A stretch of DNA of 13,985 nucleotides, taken from UBA1149 sp963579235 (GTDB lineage: Bacteria > Desulfobacterota > Binatia > UBA1149). The translations under genes were made by a program, and so were the position numbers. Positions 1 through 7,723 of the stretch are shown in pieces. The notes under the pieces were generated by a model. It saw nothing but the letters and a program-made list of their open reading frames with translations, was not told where the DNA came from and made no database searches. The stretch's first letter is position 1. Every line of letters begins with the position of its first letter. The stretch spans positions 1-13,985 of the forward strand of contig CAUZFM010000070.1 of NCBI GenBank assembly GCA_963579235.1, given 5' to 3'.

Positions 1-852
1 TACCGTCGCGGTCGCCTGGGCAGCATGGGCTCGCTGCTGGGCATGGCGTCGGCCAACGATCCGCTGCGCATGACCCGCTACCTGGTGGCCGTATCGAGGG
101 CCGACCAGGGCGCGCTGCAGGACTACGAGCAGGCGCGGGATGGATACCTCGAGGGATTGTCGCGTCTTGAGCAGGCCCGGCAACAACTGCAAGGCCGGGT
201 GGACGCGGCCCGCACGGTCATGGACGAGAATGAGGGCGCGCGCGCGAAAAAAATCGTTCTCTTGCGGGGACTCGAAAAACGCCTGGACGAACGCAGCCTT
301 GCCGAGTCGGTCGGATCGGCGGGTGGGCAGTCGGGCGACGCGCGCGGTGCCCGCGAAAGAGAAGGAGCCATGGAGCGAATCCTCAAGCGCGAAAGCGGAG
401 GCAGCTCGGTACACCGCTCGTCGCTGCGCGCGAGGACAGGGCTGCGCAGCTTCTCGCGGCGACAGGGGCAGCTCGAGGTGCCCCTGTCGGGCAAATTGTT
501 GCGGGTGTTCGGGCAGGAGGGGCGACGACCGGGTACGACCAGCCAGGGGCTCGACGTGCTCGCGGCTTCCGACCGCGGGGTGAAGTCGGTGGCCCGTGGC
601 GAGATAGTGTTTGCCGGGCCTTTCCCGGGAATGGGAAACACGGTGATCATAAGTCACGGCGATCGCTTTCACACTGTTTACGCGCGCCTGGCTGCCCTCG
701 ACCAGGAGGTGGGCGACGTCGTCCGCGCCGGCCAGCAGGTGGGCAGCGTTTCTGCGCTCACGCGGACCCTCCACTTCGAGCTCAGGCGTGAGGGCCAGAC
801 CACCGACCCGCTCAATTGGTTTGCCCGTGGCCGCGGTGCCTTCACTCCCTGA
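1..852 (+). CDS. envC: EnvC-like LytM-domain murein hydrolase activator (3' part)
   Basis: The reading frame is open from base 1, so the gene starts upstream; the ATG at 25 is internal. The first two thirds are Arg/Glu/Gln/Ala-rich and coiled-coil-like, as in EnvC-type proteins. The last ~125 residues form a LytM (M23-like) fold. The catalytic set is degraded: the HxxxD His is Ser (bases 541-543) although its Asp remains (553-555), the YAH His is Arg (685-687), and the first His of HxH is Thr (766-768) with the second kept (772-774). EnvC of E. coli is likewise a non-catalytic LytM protein that activates periplasmic amidases at the septum under FtsEX control. The same role is inferred here, together with the common neighbourhood ftsX-envC-ctpA. 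An active M23 enzyme is unlikely given three lost residues. Family call is firm; the symbol is a functional guess. Confidence 0.85.
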   Translation, partial: YRRGRLGSMGSLLGMASANDPLRMTRYLVAVSRADQGALQDYEQARDGYLEGLSRLEQARQQLQGRVDAARTVMDENEGARAKKIVLLRGLEKRLDERSLAESVGSAGGQSGDARGAREREGAMERILKRESGGSSVHRSSLRARTGLRSFSRRQGQLEVPLSGKLLRVFGQEGRRPGTTSQGLDVLAASDRGVKSVARGEIVFAGPFPGMGNTVIISHGDRFHTVYARLAALDQEVGDVVRAGQQVGSVSALTRTLHFELRREGQTTDPLNWFARGRGAFTP

Positions 853-1016
853 GGGCCGAAAGGGGGGCGGCGGTGGGGCGGGGCCCGCTCGCTTCGCTCA
901 CGGGCTCAGAGTCGTTCGTTCCTCTCACGACCTCAACAGCCTCGCCTGCTCGGCTGCTTCGCGCCAGCTCGCGCCCTTCGGGAAGGGCCAGGCCGTTTCC
1001 CCCTCGGACCGGCCCT
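853..1016. repeat. GC-rich hairpin-rich intergenic block
   Basis: This non-coding stretch directly follows the envC-like stop codon. It contains three visible dyads: GCCCG/CGGGC at 883-887 and 901-905; the compact hairpin GCCCTT-CGGG-AAGGGC at 973-988; and GGCCG/CGGCC at 991-995 and 1010-1014. The block is also bounded by the inverted heptamer AGGGCCG (852-858) and CGGCCCT (1010-1016). No T-run follows any stem, so a classical intrinsic terminator is not supported. It could be a transcript-end structure or a dispersed palindromic repeat. Identity is unknown; only the structure is seen. Confidence 0.45.
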
Positions 1017-1020
1017 AGGC

Positions 1021-1042
1021 TTGACTCTCGCTCGATTTGACA
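1021..1042 (+). promoter_or_regulatory. Candidate -35 elements for the metal-efflux operon
   Basis: Two -35-like hexamers lie upstream of the cassette: TTGACT at 1021-1026 and a perfect TTGACA at 1037-1042. No convincing -10 hexamer is seen 16-19 bases downstream of either. The adjoining sequence 1037-1057 contains two short dyads, TTG-A-CAA and TTG-CGAA-CAA, which could be an activator or repressor site. The location is right for an operon promoter, but the assignment is weak without a -10 box or a neighbouring regulator gene. Confidence 0.25.
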
Positions 1043-1084
1043 ATGCGTTGCGAACAATCGCGTCCGTGTGGTACCGTTAGTCGT

Positions 1085-1513
1085 ATGGGGGGTAAGAGCC
1101 GCAGCTGGAGGCTGCTCGTGGCAGTGTCTTGGCTGTCTGCGACCGTGCTGTCGCCGCTCCCGCTCGTCGTGGGTGGCCCACATGGGCACTCCGTCTCGCA
1201 CGTTTGGGCGCATGGACACCTTCACACGGTTTCGCACCACCAGAATGATCCTGCCGAAAGCCGTGTTTCGACCCTCATCGCGTTTGGCGACCTGTCTGGC
1301 GAAGCCGTTCACGACTCTGCCCACGTCACTCACACGGTCAGCGTCGACTTGCCTCCCGGCGTGTCGGCCCAGGTTGCAGGTCTGAACTCTCCGCCGTCAG
1401 TCACGCGCTTCTTCTTCCGCGCTCCCGCTCGGGCCAACGCTCCGCCGTATCCTGCCCTCCTGGTCAAACCGCCAACGCTGGCCTTGCTTCGCACCACTGG
1501 ACTGCTGGTCTGA
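1085..1513 (+). CDS. His-rich secreted protein, first gene of metal-efflux cassette
   Basis: A 142-residue protein not recognised as a named family. It opens with a basic n-region and a hydrophobic stretch to about residue 29, consistent with Sec export. Residues 33-52 hold eight histidines in 20 positions (bases 1181-1240), and three more follow further on. There is no cysteine. This pattern suggests a periplasmic binder or buffer of divalent metal. It occupies the place that czcI takes in the Cupriavidus czcNICBAD cluster, just before czcC, but no CzcI homology is claimed. The start is uncertain: ATG 1085 gives the best signal peptide but has no clear ribosome site; GTG 1118 has TGGAGG at 1106-1111 six bases upstream but loses the basic n-region; an upstream TTG at 1037 would overlap the putative promoter. 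The frame is credible because of the signal and His cluster; function is inferred. Confidence 0.65.
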   Translation: MGGKSRSWRLLVAVSWLSATVLSPLPLVVGGPHGHSVSHVWAHGHLHTVSHHQNDPAESRVSTLIAFGDLSGEAVHDSAHVTHTVSVDLPPGVSAQVAGLNSPPSVTRFFFRAPARANAPPYPALLVKPPTLALLRTTGLLV

Positions 1514-1593
1514 TTCCTGACTCCTGGGTTGGGAGCTGCGCTGTCTCCTCTAAGCGGGGGCAGCCGGCCTACCTGTGTGTCGGTCGGTCTCCG

Positions 1594-1607
1594 GCGGGTC
1601 TTCCCGC
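1594..1607 (+). other. Short hairpin in czcC leader
   Basis: GCGGG-TCTT-CCCGC forms a perfect five-base stem ending 14 bases before the first ATG of the czcC-like gene. It lies where it could influence ribosome access or mRNA stability in the 108-base gap after the His-rich gene. No T-run follows, so it is not a terminator. Function is not shown. Confidence 0.3.
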
Positions 1608-1621
1608 AAACGATGGTGTGA

Positions 1622-3037
1622 ATGTATTTGATGAAACAAATTGCTACGTATCTGTTCCTTATGACGCTCGGAGTTATCCTTGCGCCTTTTTCTGTCCAGG
1701 CGCTGGAGCCGGGTGCGCCCAACGACGAGCCTACAGGCATACTTACGCTCGCGCGCGCCAGCGCGGCTGCGCTGGCGGGGAGTCCGGCTCTGGAGGGGTT
1801 CTCCTGGGAACTACGCGCCAGCGAGGCGCGTCTCCTGCAGGCGGGGCTGCGCCCGAATCCGACGTTCGACGCGCAGCTTGAAGATGTGGGTGGTAGCGGA
1901 CCGTTCAGAGGTACAGAGCAAGCCCAGACGACCCTCCAGCTGAGCCAGCTTATCGAACTCGGGGGTAAACGCACGGCTCGGTTGGGCGCGGCAGCGGCCG
2001 GTCGGGATTTGATGGAGCGCAAGTATGAGGTCAAGCGTGTAGACGTGCTTGCAGAGGTTACTGAGAAGTTCATTTCGCTTCTCGCCGCGCAGCACGAAGT
2101 CTCGCTCACACGCGAAACCACCTTGCTCGCCGAGGCCGCCCTGCGTACCGTGCGTGAGCGGCTCCAGGCCGGGAAGGCCTCCGCTATTGAGGAAAAGAAG
2201 GCACTCGTGGCGATCAGCCGCCACCGTATCAATGAGGAACACGCTCAACATGAACTTGCAGCAGCACGTGCCCGGATGGCCGCGACCTGGGCCAGCACGA
2301 GCCCGGCCTTTGACCGTGCGGACGGGTCACTCTTTTCCAGGGTTCCCGTCGCGCCCTTCGAAGAGCTGGCGGCGCGCCTCGCCGCCGGCCCTGAGCTGGC
2401 CCGCTGGGATTCAGAGCGGCAGTTACGCGTCGCCGAGGAGCGCCTCGCGGACATCAGGCGGATACCTGACCTCACCGTAGGCGCAGGAATCAGACGCACC
2501 GAAGGGCCTGATGTTTCCACTTTCCTTTTAGGGTTTAAGATTGGCCTGCCGGTCTTCGACCGGAATCAGGGGCATCGCGTCGAAGCGCAGGCGCGGAAGT
2601 ACGCGACGGCGGCTGATGAACGGACGACCGCTATCCGCCTGCAAACCGTTCTCTTCATCTTTTACCAGGAACTCGGCCACGCTGGGACGGCACTTGAGAG
2701 TCTTGAAAGCGAGATCGTACCGCTGGCTACATCAGCCCTTACATTATCCGAACAGGGATTTCGCAGTGGGCGGTTGTCCTACCTGGAACTCCTCGATGCC
2801 CAGCGCACGTTCGTGGACGTGCGCAGAGAGCGCATCGAAGTTGCGACGACTTACCAGCTGTTCCTGCTCGGCATCGAACGCCTTCTTGGTGAGCCCGTTC
2901 ACAATACCAGCACCACCCCCGTTCCTGACTCAAAAGAAGTAGCCACGAGCTACCAACGGTTCGTGCTCGGCATGAAGCGCAGGCTTGCCGTGTCCGATCT
3001 CAACACCAGCTCCGTTCCGGACTCAGCCCACAGGTAA
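1622..3037 (+). CDS. czcC: CzcC-like outer-membrane factor of RND metal efflux
   Basis: A TolC/CzcC-type outer-membrane efflux protein of 471 residues, the exit duct of the tripartite pump encoded by the next genes. A signal peptide precedes a likely cleavage after VQA, about residue 27. Two amphipathic, helix-rich halves follow, as in OEP-family proteins. ATG 1622 is used; ATG 1631 is equally possible and gives a shorter n-region. Neither has a good ribosome site. The protein is longer than Cupriavidus CzcC (about 418 residues). The excess is partly a diverged tandem copy of its own last segment: residues 406-438 and 439-471 start with EVAT-[TS]-YQ and close with a VPDS motif, about 18 of 31 aligned positions identical. 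The following czcB-like gene starts six bases after the stop. Confidence 0.9.
   Translation: MYLMKQIATYLFLMTLGVILAPFSVQALEPGAPNDEPTGILTLARASAAALAGSPALEGFSWELRASEARLLQAGLRPNPTFDAQLEDVGGSGPFRGTEQAQTTLQLSQLIELGGKRTARLGAAAAGRDLMERKYEVKRVDVLAEVTEKFISLLAAQHEVSLTRETTLLAEAALRTVRERLQAGKASAIEEKKALVAISRHRINEEHAQHELAAARARMAATWASTSPAFDRADGSLFSRVPVAPFEELAARLAAGPELARWDSERQLRVAEERLADIRRIPDLTVGAGIRRTEGPDVSTFLLGFKIGLPVFDRNQGHRVEAQARKYATAADERTTAIRLQTVLFIFYQELGHAGTALESLESEIVPLATSALTLSEQGFRSGRLSYLELLDAQRTFVDVRRERIEVATTYQLFLLGIERLLGEPVHNTSTTPVPDSKEVATSYQRFVLGMKRRLAVSDLNTSSVPDSAHR
2837..3034 (+). repeat. Tandem 99-bp duplication at 3' end of czcC
   Basis: Bases 2837-2935 and 2936-3034 are two consecutive in-frame 99-base segments encoding 33 residues each. 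Both begin EVAT-[TS]-YQ, share F-x-L-G and R-x-L spacing, and share NTS and VPDS near their ends, with a two-residue offset between copies. Many third codon positions differ, so the duplication is not recent. The first copy matches where the CzcC family normally ends; the second is an extension running to the stop codon. Confidence 0.8.
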
Positions 3038-3043
3038 CTAGCA

Positions 3044-4309
3044 ATGGATAAGAAATATATTTCAGCTGGCGTCGCCCTCCTCATCGTAAGTGCGGTCACT
3101 TTCGTATTTCTGTACGCGGGGGCACCCGTCGAACCAGGCTCGGCCGACGTCGAACAACACGCCGAGGCAAGTGTGGACGTGGCCAGGGGACCGCACGGTG
3201 GCCGCCTGCTCGTCGACGGCGACCTATCTATTGAAATTACTATTTTCGAGCGCGGCGTGCCGCCGATGTTTCGCGTCTACTGCTTCGAACAAGGCGAGTC
3301 ATTGGATGCGGCCGAAGTGTCGCTGGAGATCGAGCTCCACCGGCTCGGCGGGCGCGTAGACGTTTTCGAATTCACCAAGGAGGATGATTACCTACGCGGC
3401 AATCGCGTGGTTGAGGAGCCTCACTCCTTTGACGTCACGGTGATTGCCGAGCGAGGCGGGCAGACCCATCTATGGACCTACCCCTCCTACGAGGGCCGGG
3501 TCTCGTTCACGCCCGGGGCCATCGAGAGCTCGGGGCTGGTCGTTGAGACTGCCGGCCCGGCAACCTTGGAGCGCACCTTGACTGTCTATGGCTGGATCGT
3601 CCCCAACGCCGACCTCCAGGCCGATGTCATCCCGCGCTACAACGGGCTGGTGATGGCCGTGCACAAGTGGCTCGGCGACACCGTAACCGCGGGTGAGGTG
3701 GTGGCCTTGGTTCAGAGCAACGACAGCCTTCAGTCCTACGAAGTCCGGTCGCCTATAGCGGGCACCATCGTACACAAGGACATCAGGTTGGGCGAATTCC
3801 TACCGGAGGGCAAGATCATCTACGGCGTGGCCGACAGTAGCACTGTTTGGGCTGATCTACACGTCTACCGGCAGGATTTTTCAGCTCTTCGGCTCAACCA
3901 GCCTGTGACACTCCGCGGTGGCGAAGAACTACCCGAGGTCACGGCTGCCATCAGTTACCTCTCGCCTTTCGGTGCCGCCGCCACCCAAACCTTACTTGCC
4001 CGCATCGAATTGCCTAATCCTACAGGTGCGTGGCGGCCCGGCTGGTTCGTCACAGGAGAGATCCTCGTTGAACGGGTTGAAGTTCCTCTGGCCGTCAAGG
4101 CCGGCGCACTGCAGACCTTTCGAGACTGGGATGTCGTTTTTGTGAACGAGGGCAGTTTTTTTGAGGTCCGTCCTCTTGAAATCGGACGTCGCGATTCCGA
4201 TTGGGTCGAGGTCCTCAGTGGCATTGCCGCGGGAAAGAAATACGTCACAGAGAACAGTTTTATCATCAAAGCTGACATCGGGAAGTCCGGTGCAAGCCAC
4301 GACCACTGA
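3044..4309 (+). CDS. czcB: CzcB-like periplasmic adaptor (membrane fusion protein)
   Basis: A 421-residue RND adaptor linking the CzcA-like pump to the outer-membrane channel. Residues ~7-27 form an N-terminal membrane anchor or uncleaved signal. Residues ~48-140 hold the extra domain typical of CzcB proteins, opening with a GPHGGRLL-type motif. The barrel-sandwich (lipoyl-like) halves lie around residues 195-260, with NGLV and RSPIAGTIV strands typical of these domains. A beta-barrel domain and a membrane-proximal domain follow. The C-terminus ends in His-Asp-His, another potential metal-contacting feature common in CzcB. The gene starts six bases after czcC with no strong ribosome site, suggesting translational coupling. 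The frame and length are normal for the family, and nothing suggests damage. Confidence 0.92.
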   Translation: MDKKYISAGVALLIVSAVTFVFLYAGAPVEPGSADVEQHAEASVDVARGPHGGRLLVDGDLSIEITIFERGVPPMFRVYCFEQGESLDAAEVSLEIELHRLGGRVDVFEFTKEDDYLRGNRVVEEPHSFDVTVIAERGGQTHLWTYPSYEGRVSFTPGAIESSGLVVETAGPATLERTLTVYGWIVPNADLQADVIPRYNGLVMAVHKWLGDTVTAGEVVALVQSNDSLQSYEVRSPIAGTIVHKDIRLGEFLPEGKIIYGVADSSTVWADLHVYRQDFSALRLNQPVTLRGGEELPEVTAAISYLSPFGAAATQTLLARIELPNPTGAWRPGWFVTGEILVERVEVPLAVKAGALQTFRDWDVVFVNEGSFFEVRPLEIGRRDSDWVEVLSGIAAGKKYVTENSFIIKADIGKSGASHDH

Positions 4310-4315
4310 CCAACC

Positions 4316-4322
4316 AAGGAGG
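4316..4322 (+). promoter_or_regulatory. Strong ribosome binding site before PII-like mini-gene
   Basis: AAGGAGG stands five bases before ATG 4328. It is the best Shine-Dalgarno match in the metal cassette. It supports translation of the short PII-like frame despite its small size. Confidence 0.75.
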
Positions 4323-4327
4323 CTGGC

Positions 4328-4480
4328 ATGCATTCGATCAGGGCGATCATACAACCGCATATGCTTGGTAGGGTGCTGCGTGTTCTGCACGAGCTGCCCC
4401 ATTTTCCCGGCTGTACCGTGACCGAGCTCCGGTCCGTGATTCGCATTCGCACAGGCGAGGACCAGGACCAGGCGGTTTGA
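4328..4480 (+). CDS. PII-like protein with internal deletion (50 residues)
   Basis: A 50-residue frame between czcB and czcA that a length cut-off would discard. Its first ~33 residues resemble the start of PII-family proteins linked to metal efflux: MHSIRAIIQPHMLGRVL, then HFPG and CTVTE. Its last ~15 residues (V-I-RIRTGE-DQDQAV) resemble the C-terminal end of the same family. The central part, with the T-loop and middle strands, is absent. Family members are about 100-115 residues, so roughly 50-60 residues seem lost, in frame, near bases 4425-4437. A PII subgroup (PII-NG) is known from Cus/Czc-type efflux operons. The gene keeps a strong ribosome site and stop, and lies 10 bases before czcA. 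It may be a relic, a microprotein, or a coupling leader. Nucleotide or effector binding as in complete PII is unlikely. Confidence 0.7.
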   Translation: MHSIRAIIQPHMLGRVLRVLHELPHFPGCTVTELRSVIRIRTGEDQDQAV

Positions 4481-4490
4481 AGGAAACACC

Positions 4491-7400
4491 ATGCTCGAAC
4501 GGATAATAGCTTTTTCTCTTAAGCAGCGCTGGCTTGTCCTGGCCGTCACCGCCGGTGTTGCGGCGCTGGGCGTATTCAACTTCCAGCGCCTTCCCATCGA
4601 CGCCGTGCCCGACATCACGAACGTTCAGGTGCAAATCAACACCGAAGCCCCCGGATACTCGCCCTTGGAGTCGGAACAGCGCGTCACGTTTCCGTTAGAA
4701 ACTGCTCTCGCCGGCTTGCCGTCTCTTGACTACACCCGTTCGATCTCTCGCTACGGGCTCTCGCAAGTAACCGTGGTGTTTGAAGACGGCACTGACGTCT
4801 ATTTTGCACGTCAGCTCATCAGCGAACGCCTGCAGCAGGTCTCCAGTAAGCTTCCGCCCGGGATCGAGCCCGCCATGGGGCCCGTCTCCACGGGGCTTGG
4901 CGAGATCTATATGTTCACCGTGGAGAACGATCCCGCGACGCGGCGTCCCGATGGGCGACTTTATAGCTCTACCGAACTCCGCACTATCCAAGACTGGATC
5001 ATCAAGCCACAGCTGCGCGATATTCCCGGAGTTATCGAGGTCAACACGATCGGCGGCTACCTCAAGCAGTACCACGTCACACCCTTTCCGGAGAAGCTGG
5101 TTGCCTACGGCCTGAGTTTTCGCGATATCACCTCGGCACTGATGCGGAACAATACCAACGTCGGTGCCGGTTACATCAATCGAAACGGCGAGCAGCAGCT
5201 CGCCCGGGTGCCGGGCCAGGCCGCCGGCCTCGATGATCTCGCGCGCATAGTCGTCGCATACCATGATGGTGTTCCCCTCTACATCGGTGATGTAGCGGCC
5301 GTTCTGCTCGGACCCGAGATGCGCAACGGCGCCGCTACCAAGGACGGTGAAGAGGTTGTTCTCGGTACGGTCTTCATGCTTATCGGTGAGAACAGCCGTG
5401 ACGTCTCCCAGCGCGTCTCGGCAAAGATGGCCGAGGTTAGCCGCACCTTGCCCCCCGGCGTCGTCGTGACTACCGTTTACGACCGGACCACATTGGTCAA
5501 CGCCACCATTAACACCGTGCGTAACAATCTCCTGGAAGGTGCGCTGCTCGTCACCGTGGTCCTTTTCCTGCTCCTCGGCAATGTTCGTGCCGCCTTGGTG
5601 ACCGCGCTCGTTATTCCGCTCTCGATGCTCTTTACCATTACCGGGATGGTTTCGGGCAAGGTGAGTGGAAATCTCATGAGCCTGGGAGCCATCGACTTCG
5701 GCCTGATCGTAGATGGCGCGGTCATCATCGTCGAGAACTGCGTTCGCCGGCTTGGCGAAGAGCAGCGCCGCCTCACCCGCTTACCGACCCGCCCCGAGCG
5801 TTTCGCCGTGGTGCTCGACGCTACCAGGGAAGTCATCCGGCCGAGCGTTTTCGGTGTCTTCATCATCATGGTGGTCTACTTACCGATCCTGACCCTCACC
5901 GGCATTGAAGGGAAAATGTTTTACCCCATGGCGTACACCGTCGTTGCCGCTCTGCTCGGAGCGCTCCTGTTTTCCATCACCTTCGTGCCGGCCGCTGTGG
6001 CGACCTTCTTTACCGGCCACATCGCCGAGCGCGAGAACGTGCTCATAAGGGCAGCAAAAGCCGTCTATGTCCCGGTCTTGACCTTCTGCCTTCTCTTCCG
6101 CGTCGCTGTTACCCTCGGAGCTATCACGCTTGTTCTGCTCAGCGGCCTGCTCGTGACGCGCCTGGGTACCGAGTTCATCCCAAGCCTCGACGAAGGAGAT
6201 GTGGCTCTTCATGCGATGCGCATACCCGGCACCAGTTTGCCCCAAGCCATAAAAATGCAACACGTTCTCGAACGCCGTCTCAAGGAGTTCCCGGAGGTCA
6301 GAACGGTGTTCGCCAAGATGGGTACAGCCGAGATCGCTACCGACCCCATGCCGCCGAGCGTAGCGGATGGCTTCGTCATCATGAGGCCTCGATCCGAATG
6401 GCCGAATCCACGCAAACCCAAGGCCCAACTTGTCAGGGAACTCGAGGCAGCCCTCCTCAAGATTCCAGGCAACAACTATGAGTTCACTCAGCCGATCGAG
6501 ATGCGCTTCAACGAACTCATCGCCGGCGTTCGCAGCGATGTGGCCGTCAAGGTGTTCGGTGACGACATGGAGACCCTCGAGCAGGTGGGCAAAAGCATAG
6601 AGCGGTTACTCACCACCGTCCCGGGGGCCTCAGATGTGAAACTCGAGCAAACTACGGGCCTGCCTCTGATGACCATCACCCCTGACCGCGACGCGCTGGC
6701 GCGCTACGGACTGAACGTCGCCGACGTGCAGGAGGTCGTCGGGATTGCCCTGGGCGGCTTCACCGCCGGTGAGATTTTTGAAGGGGACCGCCGCTTCGAC
6801 ATCGTCGTCCGGCTACCCGAGCACCTCCGCACCGACCCAGATGTCCTTCGTCGTCTGCCTGTGCGACTACCGGAAGGCGTTGGGCCAGTGAGTGTGGCCG
6901 ACCTGTCTGTCGCCTCACCCTTCGTCCCCCTCAGCGAGGTCGCTACCATCTCTGTCGGCCTGGGCCCCAATATGATCAATCGTGAAAATGGAAAGCGGCG
7001 CATTGTCGTGACGGCCAACGTAAGAGGCCGTGACCTCGGCTCCTTCGTCCATGAGGCCCAACAGAGCATCGACGGTCAAGTGGATCTCCCTACCGGATAT
7101 TGGATAACCTGGGGTGGACAGTTCGAGCATCTCATCTCTGCAACCAAGCGCCTCCGACTCATTGTCCCAGCCGTGCTGCTGCTCATCTTCGCACTGCTGT
7201 TCACGATCTTCGGCTCGGTTCGAAACGCGCTCCTCGTCTTCAGCGGCGTGCCGTTTGCGCTGACGGGCGGAGTGGCTGCTCTCTGGCTGCGAGCGATCCC
7301 CATCTCCATCTCGGCCGGCGTCGGCTTCATTGCGCTTTCTGGAGTTGCCGTGCTCAATGGTCTCGTCATGATCTCCTTCATCGACAAACTGCACAGCGAA

Positions 7401-7655
7401 GGTACCCCCCTCGACGATGCGATTCGTCAGGGGTCGCTCACTCGCATGCGACCGGTGCTCATGACGGCGCTCGTGGCCTCTCTCGGTTTCATTCCGATGG
7501 CGCTCGCGACTGGCACAGGGGCCGAGGTGCAGCGTCCACTTGCCACCGTGGTCATCGGTGGCATCTTGTCCTCTACCGTTCTGACTCTCCTGGTTCTGCC
7601 CGGCTTGTACCGCATTTTTCACCGGCAAGACGCCGGCCCAGGCACCGTTGGGTGA
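4491..7655 (+). CDS. czcA: CzcA-like HME-RND cation/proton antiporter
   Basis: The inner-membrane pump of the efflux complex, 1054 residues, normal for heavy-metal RND proteins. TM1 lies at ~12-33, followed by a large periplasmic domain, TM2-6 at ~340-500, a second periplasmic domain and TM8-12 near the end. The TM4 signature IDFGLIVDGAVIIVEN carries D402, D408 and E415, the same residues and numbers known to matter in Cupriavidus CzcA. This DFG...DGAV...EN form is the Zn/Co/Cd (HME1) type rather than the Cu/Ag type. The WGGQFEH motif at 874-880 is also typical. AGGA at 4481-4484 precedes ATG 4491 at good spacing. The frame is intact. Exact metal range is inferred from the signature only; no regulator gene is present in the window to help. 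Confidence 0.95.
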   Translation: MLERIIAFSLKQRWLVLAVTAGVAALGVFNFQRLPIDAVPDITNVQVQINTEAPGYSPLESEQRVTFPLETALAGLPSLDYTRSISRYGLSQVTVVFEDGTDVYFARQLISERLQQVSSKLPPGIEPAMGPVSTGLGEIYMFTVENDPATRRPDGRLYSSTELRTIQDWIIKPQLRDIPGVIEVNTIGGYLKQYHVTPFPEKLVAYGLSFRDITSALMRNNTNVGAGYINRNGEQQLARVPGQAAGLDDLARIVVAYHDGVPLYIGDVAAVLLGPEMRNGAATKDGEEVVLGTVFMLIGENSRDVSQRVSAKMAEVSRTLPPGVVVTTVYDRTTLVNATINTVRNNLLEGALLVTVVLFLLLGNVRAALVTALVIPLSMLFTITGMVSGKVSGNLMSLGAIDFGLIVDGAVIIVENCVRRLGEEQRRLTRLPTRPERFAVVLDATREVIRPSVFGVFIIMVVYLPILTLTGIEGKMFYPMAYTVVAALLGALLFSITFVPAAVATFFTGHIAERENVLIRAAKAVYVPVLTFCLLFRVAVTLGAITLVLLSGLLVTRLGTEFIPSLDEGDVALHAMRIPGTSLPQAIKMQHVLERRLKEFPEVRTVFAKMGTAEIATDPMPPSVADGFVIMRPRSEWPNPRKPKAQLVRELEAALLKIPGNNYEFTQPIEMRFNELIAGVRSDVAVKVFGDDMETLEQVGKSIERLLTTVPGASDVKLEQTTGLPLMTITPDRDALARYGLNVADVQEVVGIALGGFTAGEIFEGDRRFDIVVRLPEHLRTDPDVLRRLPVRLPEGVGPVSVADLSVASPFVPLSEVATISVGLGPNMINRENGKRRIVVTANVRGRDLGSFVHEAQQSIDGQVDLPTGYWITWGGQFEHLISATKRLRLIVPAVLLLIFALLFTIFGSVRNALLVFSGVPFALTGGVAALWLRAIPISISAGVGFIALSGVAVLNGLVMISFIDKLHSEGTPLDDAIRQGSLTRMRPVLMTALVASLGFIPMALATGTGAEVQRPLATVVIGGILSSTVLTLLVLPGLYRIFHRQDAGPGTVG

Positions 7656-7693
7656 TCGCAAGCGCACACGTGATAGACGCCGGCAGCCTCCCC

Positions 7694-7723
7694 TTGGAAG
7701 CCTCGAAGCCCTTGGTATATACT
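7694..7723 (+). promoter_or_regulatory. Candidate promoter of ctpA
   Basis: A -35-like TTGGAA (7694-7699) and a -10-like TATACT (7718-7723, five of six to consensus) are separated by 18 bases. The expected transcription start is around 7730, only a base or two before ATG 7732, which would give a leaderless message. This places a promoter in the 76-base gap after czcA, separating ctpA from the metal operon. It is read by eye only. Confidence 0.4.

Noticed and set aside
883..907. Intrinsic terminator after envC
   Set aside because: The stem is real but no T-run follows it; kept only as a structured element.
788..1040. Short plus-strand frames over the envC end and following gap
   Set aside because: They overlap the LytM domain end in another frame and then read through the hairpin-rich block; no ribosome site or motif.
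1021..1080. MerR-type promoter with a 19-20 base spacer
   Set aside because: Neither TTGACT nor TTGACA has an acceptable -10 hexamer at that distance, and no merR gene is in the window.
1037..1084. TTG start for the His-rich protein
   Set aside because: The added residues would overlap the perfect TTGACA hexamer and precede a better signal-peptide start at 1085.
1330..2232. 300-codon minus-strand frame opposite czcC
   Set aside because: It covers the end of the His-rich gene and the start of czcC in reverse; composition is Ser/Arg/Ala-rich with no motif.
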